From positions 1 to 5,308 of the forward strand of contig JAADHY010000737.1 of the NCBI GenBank assembly GCA_013151585.1: 5,308 nucleotides of DNA, written 5' to 3'. Below the pieces are notes generated by a model, which was not told where the DNA came from, made no database searches, and saw only the letters and a program-made list of their open reading frames with translations. Shown here in pieces: positions 1-4,411 of this stretch. The position numbers and the translations under genes are program-made. Positions within the stretch are counted from its first letter, which is position 1. Each line of letters opens with the position of its first letter. Origin of the DNA: Planctomycetota bacterium (GTDB lineage Bacteria; Planctomycetota; Planctomycetia; Planctomycetales; Planctomycetaceae).

Positions 1-392
1 TGGTCTATCATCATTACCAAGATTATCGAGCGGGATTGGCGAGTGGATCGTTCCTGACGGGGGGCATGGTGATCTGCCCCTGCTCTTTGGGCACGCTCTC
101 CAATATCGCTCATGGTACGTCCACGAATCTGATCCACCGGGCGGCCGAGGTGCACTTGAAGGAACGGCGCCGGTTGATTCTGGTGCCCCGCGAAACACCG
201 CTGAGTGGGATTCAGTTGGACAACATGAAGCGGCTGGCCGACGCCGGCGCTGTCATCCTGCCCGCGATGCCGGGTTTTTATCACCAGCCGCAGTCGGTAC
301 TGGATCTTGTCGACTTCATTGTCGCTCGCATCTGCGATCAACTGGGCGTCGAGCACACTCTGGTCCGCCGTTGGGGCGCCGAGGAATTGTGA
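1..392 (+). CDS. ubiX: Flavin prenyltransferase UbiX, 5'-truncated by the window edge
   Basis: UbiX joins dimethylallyl phosphate to FMN, making the prenylated FMN cofactor of UbiD-type decarboxylases; it is a cytosolic flavoprotein. The reading frame is open from base 3 (129 codons) to a TGA at 390-392. An internal TTG at 36 is not the real start, because the family resemblance begins upstream of it. The usual length is about 190-210 residues, so the N-terminal 60-80, including the first FMN-binding segment, lie outside the window. The visible part has the family signatures ASGSF, KERRRLILVPRE and PGFYHQPQ. By alignment from memory with the Pseudomonas enzyme, all four residues that hold the dimethylallyl phosphate are kept: Lys (codon 159-161), Arg (189-191), Tyr (279-281) and Arg (327-329). 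No ubiD is visible, so the decarboxylation served (quinone synthesis or other) is unknown. Confidence 0.95.
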   Translation, partial: VYHHYQDYRAGLASGSFLTGGMVICPCSLGTLSNIAHGTSTNLIHRAAEVHLKERRRLILVPRETPLSGIQLDNMKRLADAGAVILPAMPGFYHQPQSVLDLVDFIVARICDQLGVEHTLVRRWGAEEL

Positions 393-473
393 CAACACCG
401 AACCCCAGAGCTGTTTTCTCGCGTGAGGTCGATTTGCGCGAGGAGCGAGCATCTTGACGGCGCCGTAACGTGC

Positions 474-502
474 TTGAAGTACCGAGTGGCGCAGGATACA
501 TT
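474..502 (+). promoter_or_regulatory. Possible sigma70-type promoter for mntA-hepT
   Basis: TTGAAG at 474-479 (4 of 6 to the -35 consensus) is followed after 17 nt by TACATT at 497-502 (4 of 6 to the -10 consensus). Transcription would start near 509, giving a leader of about 90 nt before mntA that includes the CCCGGG inverted repeat. Spacing is ideal but both hexamers are imperfect, so a chance match is quite possible. Confidence 0.3.
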
Positions 503-529
503 AGCCTCAAGCCAAAAAAGAGGCATATT

Positions 530-556
530 TCCCGGGGTGATGATGGCGTCCCGGGA
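530..556. repeat. Inverted repeat with two CCCGGG palindromes upstream of mntA
   Basis: TCCCGGG at 530-536 can pair with CCCGGGA at 550-556 across a 13-nt loop. Each arm is itself built on a CCCGGG palindrome (531-536 and 550-555), and the two palindromes are 19 bp apart start to start, nearly two helical turns. The element lies 44 bp before the mntA start codon. It could be an operator for autoregulation, as is common for toxin-antitoxin operons, or an RNA hairpin in the leader. The symmetry is seen directly; any role is inference. Confidence 0.4.
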
Positions 557-600
557 CGGCGCTTTTCACCCGCTATTTCTGCCGAATTAAGAACAGACCG

Positions 601-939
601 ATGGTCGATCCGATCAGTGGCATCTCTTCGACGCAGATCAGCGACTTCTGTCGGCGGTGGAAAGTTCGCGAATTGGCACTGTTTGGCTCTACGGTTCGCG
701 GTGACTTCCGGCCCGACAGCGACGTCGATGTCTTAATCGCCTTCGATGAAGGCGCAGACTGGAGTCTGCTTGATCATGTCCGAATGCAGCGGGAACTCCA
801 GTCGCTTTTCGGCAGGAGTGTGGACTTGATCAGCAGACGAGCGTTGGATCGCAGTTCGAATTGGTTGTTCCGTCGAGAGGTACTGACGACGGCACGGGTC
901 ATTTTCCCAGGCGTGGGAGTCGAAGATGGCGAAGGATGA
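601..939 (+). CDS. mntA: MntA-type nucleotidyltransferase antitoxin
   Basis: This is a 112-residue minimal nucleotidyltransferase. It has the exact GSX10DXD signature: Gly29-Ser30, then Asp41 and Asp43 in SDVDVLI, with Arg33-Gly34 between them. A third acidic residue, Asp75 in the strand VDLIS, completes the usual metal-binding triad. In the characterised MntA-HepT family the antitoxin uses ATP to add AMP to a tyrosine of the HepT toxin, silencing its RNase activity; the same reaction is inferred here. Length is normal for the family. The ATG at 601 is chosen because it gives a normal distance to the GS motif. Its ribosome site is weak, with only AAGAA at 589-593. The 3' end overlaps hepT by 14 bp, so the two are almost surely one operon. 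The C-terminal tail beyond about residue 100 looks unconserved. Confidence 0.93.
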   Translation: MVDPISGISSTQISDFCRRWKVRELALFGSTVRGDFRPDSDVDVLIAFDEGADWSLLDHVRMQRELQSLFGRSVDLISRRALDRSSNWLFRREVLTTARVIFPGVGVEDGEG

Positions 940-1279
940 GGTCACATTGCTGGACATCGCCAAGGCCGCACGCTTGGTCATCGATTTCACGCGGGGAATG
1001 GACCGCGAACGTTTCCTGAACGACGTCAAAACGCAGTCGGCTGTGCTTTATCAACTCCTCGTGATCGGCGAGGCCGTGAAACGCCTCTCTCGCGATTTCC
1101 GCGACAAACAGGCGGACATCCCCTGGACGCTGATCGCGGGAATGCGAGATCATCTAATCCATGGTTACGATGTTGTCGACTGGAACGAAGTCTGGAAGAC
1201 TGCCCTGTGCGACGTCCCTGAGTTGCTTACCCGGATCACACCACTGCTACCACCTAAATCGTCGAACGGAGCCCCGTAA
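926..1279 (+). CDS. hepT: HepT-type HEPN ribonuclease toxin (DUF86 family)
   Basis: This is a 117-residue, mostly helical protein of the HEPN/DUF86 (HepT-like) family. The catalytic RX4HXY motif is intact: Arg74, His79 and Tyr81 in RDHLIHGYD. The upstream helix carries the family's VIGEA segment (residues 46-50). HEPN toxins of this type are RNases that work as dimers, and tRNA has been reported as a target for one member. Tyr81 is the position AMPylated by MntA in characterised pairs. The ATG at 926 has a GGGAG ribosome site at 915-919, inside the end of mntA, six bases upstream. With the 14-bp overlap this suggests translational coupling, with antitoxin made first. The gene ends in TAA at 1277-1279 and converges on topA. 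The last 10 residues are polar and proline-containing, probably disordered. Confidence 0.93.
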   Translation: MAKDEVTLLDIAKAARLVIDFTRGMDRERFLNDVKTQSAVLYQLLVIGEAVKRLSRDFRDKQADIPWTLIAGMRDHLIHGYDVVDWNEVWKTALCDVPELLTRITPLLPPKSSNGAP

Positions 1280-1392
1280 CGGACTGCGTCCGGACTGCAC
1301 TCGTTCGGCGTCTTCGCCCCGGCCCCTGTATCGACGCGTCCCGCTCCCAAGCAGCCGCCGCGTGACGGCCCTAGCGCAGCACCCGGCTCACA
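1280..1392. other. Convergent hepT/topA intergenic gap, no clear terminator
   Basis: The gap holds a tandem direct repeat, CGGACTGC at 1280-1287 and 1291-1298 (11-bp period), immediately after the hepT stop. It also holds a short stem GGCG/CGCC with a TCTT loop at 1307-1318. No T-run follows a stem on either strand, so neither hepT nor topA has a recognisable intrinsic terminator here. Termination may be Rho-dependent, or transcripts may overlap. Confidence 0.4.
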
Positions 1393-3996
1393 TCAGCCCT
1401 GGTCGGCCTTCTTGCTACGACGGGTGGCGCTCTTTCGGCGGGACGGAGAACGAGATTTTTTGGCGGCTTTCTCGGCCAACCACGCGACAGCGTCTTCGAG
1501 GGTCACCTGATCGATGTCCCGGTCCTTGGGGATCGTCGCATTGATCTTGCCGTGTTTCACATACGGGCCGTAGCGGCCGTCGTAGATGGCGACGGGCTGG
1601 CCGTCCTCGGGGTGGGGCCCCAGTTCCCGGACGGGCGTCCGCGTCCCGCGCGGCTGCTTGAGCAACTCGACCGCTGTCTCCAGATCGATCGTCAACACAT
1701 CGTGCTGTTTGCCCAGCGACTTGTACTTGCCGTCGTGCGAAACGTAGGGACCGTAACGGCCGATGCCGGCCTTGACCACCTTGCCGGTCTCCGGGTGCGG
1801 GCCCAGCGTGCGCGGCAAGCCCAGCAGCGCAACGGCTTGTTCCAGCGTCAACGTGTTGGGATCCAAATTGGGCGGAATACTGACCCGCTTCGGCTTCGGG
1901 TTCTCTTCGGTGACTTCGCCCAATTGGACGTACGGTCCAAACGGCCCCTCCAGCACATAGACGGGCAGGTCTTCTTCCGGATGCATGCCCAAAGACTTCG
2001 GGCCGTCCTTTTTCTTGCGGAGCAGTTCTTCGGCCAATTCGTTGGTCAGGTCGGCTGGGGCCAGATCGTCAGGCAAGGACGCCGTGAGCGTTTCACCGTT
2101 CACTTCTTTCTCGAGATAAGGGCCATAACGTCCGACCCGGATCTTGGCATCAACGCCGGCCAATTCCAGCGTGCATGCCCATCGAGGATCGATCCGCTCT
2201 TCGCTCACTTTTACCTGCTCGGCCAGCCCCTCCTTGCCCAGATAGAACTTTCGCAAATACGGGAGCCGCTCGGCCTGTCCGGCAGCCATCTCGTCGAGCA
2301 CTTCTTCCATCTGGGCCGTAAATTGGTAGTCGACCAGCTTGGGGAAAAACTGCTCGAGCAGCCGCGTGACGGCAATGGCAGTGAAAGTCGGGATGAGCTG
2401 ATTGCCAACCTTGCGGACGTAGCCGCGGTCTTGGATCGTGCCGATGATCGTGGCGTAGGTGCTGGGGCGTCCGATGCCATCGGCTTCCAGTTCGCGCACC
2501 AGCGTGGCTTCGGTGTAGCGAGCCGGCGGTTTGGTCTCGTGAGGCAGTGCCTCGAGCTCATCCAAAACCACTTTCTGGTTCTCCTCGAGCGGAGGCAAAG
2601 CCGCTTCCTGGTCGTCCAAAGCCGCTTCCGGATCGTCGACTCCTTCGACGTAAGCCCGGAAGAAGCCCGGAAAAACCACGTGCCGCCCGGTGGCTCGGAA
2701 CTCGGTATCGTCGGCGCGGATGATGACTGTTTGGAACCGCAGGCGGGCCTCGGCCATTTGCGTGGCCATCGTCCGTTTCCAGATCAGCGAGTACAACTTC
2801 AGGTCGGGGCCGGCCAGCCCGAGCTCTTCGCCCGTTTTCATTTCGGTGCCGGCGGGACGAATGGCTTCGTGAGCTTCCTGGGCTCCTTTGGTGCGGGTGA
2901 CAAATTGACGCGGCTCCGGGCTGAGATACTCTTCGCCGTATCGCTCTTTCACCGCTTTGCGCGCCGCCTGAATGGCTTCGTCCGACAAGTGGACGCTGTC
3001 CGTCCGCATGTAGGTGATGTACCCATTCTCGTAGAGCCGTTGAGCGATCTGCATCGTTTGGCGAGCGCTCATGCCTAGCTTGCGGTTCGCTTCCTGTTGA
3101 AGCGTGCTGGTCGTGAAGGGCGCGTATGGTTTGCGGACCTGGTCGCGTGTCTCGACGGAAGCCACCACCCAGTCGCACGACGCCAGCTTCTCCCGAAGCT
3201 TCTGAGCCTGCTCCTCGTTCAACAGCAGGACGTCGGCATTCGGTTTGAGCCGGCCGGTCGTTTCATCGAAGTCTTTGCCCGTAGCAACCCGCTTTCCGTG
3301 GACCGAAACGAGCACCGCTTCGAACGGTCGTTTCTCGGGCGTCTCCAGCCGCGCTTTCAAATCCCAGTAGGTCGCGCTCTTGAACGCCATTCGCTCCAAT
3401 TCGCGTTCGACAAGCAGCCGCACTGCGACCGATTGGACCCGGCCAGCAGAAAGGCCCTGCTTGATCTTTTTCCACAGGAGCGGACTGAGCGTGTAGCCGA
3501 AGAGCCGGTCCAGGATCCGGCGGGCTTCCTGCGCCGAAACCAGATGCTCGTCCAGTTGGCGCGGGTGCTGGATGGCGTGCTGAATGGCGGCCTTCGTAAT
3601 CTCGGAGAACACCATCCGCTTGACCGGGACGCGCGGTTTAAGCAACTGAGTCAGATGCCAGCCAATGCTTTCGCCTTCGCGGTCTTCGTCCGTTGCGAGG
3701 ATCAGCTCCTCGGCTTCTTTCAGGGCCTTCTTCAGTTCCTGGACGACCTTCTTCTTCTCTTTCGGAACGACGTAAACCGGCTCGAAGTCTTTTTCCACGT
3801 TGACTCCCAAGGTCGCCCACGGCTCGCCGCGGACCGACGGCGGAATCTCCGACGCACTGGACGGCAGATCTCGCACATGCCCCATGCTCGCCAGCACGCG
3901 ATAGTCTTTACCCAAGTAGGTTTCGATCTTTCTGGCTTTCGCCGGTGATTCGACGATCACCAACCCTTTGACCCGCTTCGGGGTTCTGCTGATCAC
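1393..3996 (-). CDS. topA: DNA topoisomerase I (type IA), zinc-finger-free form
   Basis: This 867-residue enzyme relaxes negatively supercoiled DNA by cutting one strand through a 5'-phosphotyrosine. The Toprim domain spans about residues 10-130, with Glu16 (VESPAK) and the acidic cluster Asp103, Asp105, Glu107 (TDEDREGE). The catalytic tyrosine is Tyr329 in ITYMRTDS (codon 3010-3012), with Arg331 beside it. AHEAIRP (375-381) and GIGRPSTYA (507-515) complete the core, which ends near residue 600. The C-terminus has no cysteine-rich zinc fingers; Cys608 is the only cysteine after residue 600. Instead there are four C-terminal repeats centred on G-x-Y/F-GPY at 622-627, 684-689, 746-751 and 807-812; the last three are preceded by LG(M/P)HPE. 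A Lys/Arg-rich tail (about 844-864) likely aids DNA binding. The GTG start at 3996-3994 is the first available: an in-frame stop lies upstream with no start codon between. Confidence 0.98.
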   Translation of the reverse strand: MISRTPKRVKGLVIVESPAKARKIETYLGKDYRVLASMGHVRDLPSSASEIPPSVRGEPWATLGVNVEKDFEPVYVVPKEKKKVVQELKKALKEAEELILATDEDREGESIGWHLTQLLKPRVPVKRMVFSEITKAAIQHAIQHPRQLDEHLVSAQEARRILDRLFGYTLSPLLWKKIKQGLSAGRVQSVAVRLLVERELERMAFKSATYWDLKARLETPEKRPFEAVLVSVHGKRVATGKDFDETTGRLKPNADVLLLNEEQAQKLREKLASCDWVVASVETRDQVRKPYAPFTTSTLQQEANRKLGMSARQTMQIAQRLYENGYITYMRTDSVHLSDEAIQAARKAVKERYGEEYLSPEPRQFVTRTKGAQEAHEAIRPAGTEMKTGEELGLAGPDLKLYSLIWKRTMATQMAEARLRFQTVIIRADDTEFRATGRHVVFPGFFRAYVEGVDDPEAALDDQEAALPPLEENQKVVLDELEALPHETKPPARYTEATLVRELEADGIGRPSTYATIIGTIQDRGYVRKVGNQLIPTFTAIAVTRLLEQFFPKLVDYQFTAQMEEVLDEMAAGQAERLPYLRKFYLGKEGLAEQVKVSEERIDPRWACTLELAGVDAKIRVGRYGPYLEKEVNGETLTASLPDDLAPADLTNELAEELLRKKKDGPKSLGMHPEEDLPVYVLEGPFGPYVQLGEVTEENPKPKRVSIPPNLDPNTLTLEQAVALLGLPRTLGPHPETGKVVKAGIGRYGPYVSHDGKYKSLGKQHDVLTIDLETAVELLKQPRGTRTPVRELGPHPEDGQPVAIYDGRYGPYVKHGKINATIPKDRDIDQVTLEDAVAWLAEKAAKKSRSPSRRKSATRRSKKADQG

Positions 3997-4005
3997 TCTC
4001 TTGAT

Positions 4006-4009
4006 CCTC
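4006..4009 (-). promoter_or_regulatory. topA ribosome binding site
   Basis: Read on the minus strand this is GAGG, nine bases before the GTG at 3996-3994. It supports GTG as the true topA start, since no ATG or TTG lies in frame between this point and the upstream in-frame TGA. Confidence 0.6.
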
Positions 4010-4027
4010 GATAAATGCTCTTCGTGC

Positions 4028-4063
4028 CGGACGAATCAGTTTTCGCCCACCGGGTTTCGTCCG
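4028..4063 (-). repeat. Perfect 8-bp inverted repeat in the topA leader
   Basis: CGGACGAA at 4028-4035 pairs exactly with TTCGTCCG at 4056-4063 across a 20-nt interior. The interior has its own small dyad, CCC/GGG at 4046-4048 and 4052-4054. On the minus strand it lies 32-67 bases before the topA start, just upstream of the ribosome site. It could be an operator or a leader hairpin affecting topA translation. It is not a terminator, as no T-run follows. Confidence 0.5.
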
Positions 4064-4102
4064 ACCATCAGGGGAAATCCGTCATGGAGCGAAACGTTGA
4101 CG

Positions 4103-4130
4103 TTGCCACGAAAACAATCCCGGCTACAAT
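4103..4130 (+). promoter_or_regulatory. Predicted sigma70-type promoter, plus strand
   Basis: TTGCCA at 4103-4108 (5 of 6) and TACAAT at 4125-4130 (5 of 6) are separated by 16 nt, giving a start near 4137. This is the best promoter match in the window. It points to the SurA-like gene but would leave a leader of about 275 nt, unless it transcribes a separate small RNA. A second -35-like TTGACG at 4097-4102 is too far from the -10 (22 nt). Confidence 0.5.
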
Positions 4131-4160
4131 GCGCCCCAGACTTGCCGGGAACGGGAGCTG

Positions 4161-4192
4161 GGCGCCGCCGACCAGAGCGGTCTGAGGGCGCC
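4161..4192 (+). other. Nested stem-loop in the long leader
   Basis: GGCGCC at 4161-4166 pairs with GGCGCC at 4187-4192. Inside, GACC at 4170-4173 pairs with GGTC at 4179-4182 around a 5-nt loop, leaving a 3/4-nt internal loop. An alternative inner stem CAGA/TCTG is also possible. It starts about 24 nt after the predicted transcription start. No T-run follows, so it is not an intrinsic terminator. AAGGAG, a strong Shine-Dalgarno-like sequence, follows at 4194-4199. Confidence 0.35.
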
Positions 4193-4241
4193 GAAGGAGT
4201 TCCGCTTTGCCAGGACGTTGCCGTTGGGCCCGCATTCCAGA

Positions 4242-4274
4242 CCGTGCTCAACACGGCCGGAGACGTACTTGAGC
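4242..4274 (+). other. Possible H-type pseudoknot or alternative hairpins
   Basis: CCGTG (4242-4246) pairs with CACGG (4252-4256), closing a loop CTCAA (4247-4251). That loop is exactly complementary to TTGAG at 4269-4273. The loop could therefore pair downstream as an H-type pseudoknot with a 12-nt connecting loop. Alternatively GCTCAA/TTGAGC (4246-4251 with 4269-4274) could form a hairpin that excludes the first. The absence of any nucleotide between the stems on the first crossing strand would strain a full pseudoknot. Confidence 0.25.
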
Positions 4275-4324
4275 CGAGGCGGACTTTCCGTCCCAATGGC
4301 CGCACTCCACCCCAATCGCGGGAA

Positions 4325-4333
4325 TGGCATAAT
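4325..4333 (+). promoter_or_regulatory. Possible extended -10 promoter close to the SurA-like gene
   Basis: TGGCATAAT at 4325-4333 combines the extended -10 TGn element with a 5-of-6 hexamer (CATAAT) in an AT-rich patch of otherwise GC-rich DNA. No -35 is recognisable. Transcription would start near 4340, giving a leader of about 72 nt. The hexamer is half of a perfect dyad, ATAAT-CC-ATTAT (4329-4340), which could let a regulator cover it. Confidence 0.35.
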
Positions 4334-4343
4334 CCATTATTAC

Positions 4344-4360
4344 CCCCCGTGTCAAGGGGG
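4344..4360. repeat. C5/G5 hairpin with minus-strand TTGACA in its loop
   Basis: CCCCC at 4344-4348 pairs with GGGGG at 4356-4360 around a 7-nt loop. Read on the minus strand, the loop contains a perfect -35 hexamer TTGACA (4355-4350). A partner -10 is poor: GATTAT at 15 nt or TATGCC at 18 nt. On the plus strand the hairpin would sit at the 5' end of a transcript starting near 4340. It may be a topA -35 element, an operator or an RNA hairpin; the symmetry is clear, the role is not. Confidence 0.35.
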
Positions 4361-4411
4361 AGTGGACGAACCCGTGAGAAAACAGACGAGGTCAGAGACA
4401 GGAAAAACCCT

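Larger units (their letters stand above)
3997..4411. other. Divergent intergenic region between topA and the SurA-like gene
   Basis: This 415-bp region separates two divergent genes and must hold both their promoters. It is mostly GC-rich, with an AT-rich island at 4328-4342. I see an inverted repeat in the topA leader (4028-4063), a good plus-strand promoter (4103-4130), a nested stem-loop (4161-4192), a possible pseudoknot (4242-4274), a second plus-strand promoter-like site (4325-4333) and a C6/G5 hairpin (4344-4360). Open frames here (for example a TTG-started 65-codon frame at 4218-4415) have low-complexity Pro/Arg-rich products and resemble no family I know, so I do not call them genes. 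I recognise no tRNA, 6S RNA, tmRNA or RNase P core. No convincing promoter lies close to topA. Confidence 0.6.

Noticed and set aside
470..736. Plus-strand 88-codon frame overlapping the start of mntA
   Set aside because: Its second half is mntA DNA in another frame, and the product is Ser/Arg-rich with no family resemblance.
1552..3078. Long plus-strand open frame of 508 codons
   Set aside because: It lies wholly antisense to topA, whose product has all type IA catalytic motifs. The antisense product resembles no family and reflects the codon use of topA.
3097..3948. Plus-strand open frame of 283 codons
   Set aside because: It is also antisense to topA, over its Toprim and core region, with no recognisable domain.
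4097..4102. TTGACG as the -35 for the TACAAT at 4125
   Set aside because: The spacing would be 22 nt, too long for a sigma70 promoter; TTGCCA at 4103-4108 gives 16 nt.
4124..4330. Minus-strand frame containing GGAAAGTCCG, reminiscent of the RNase P RNA 5' conserved region
   Set aside because: The other conserved RNase P RNA blocks are not found downstream on that strand, so the match is a short coincidence.
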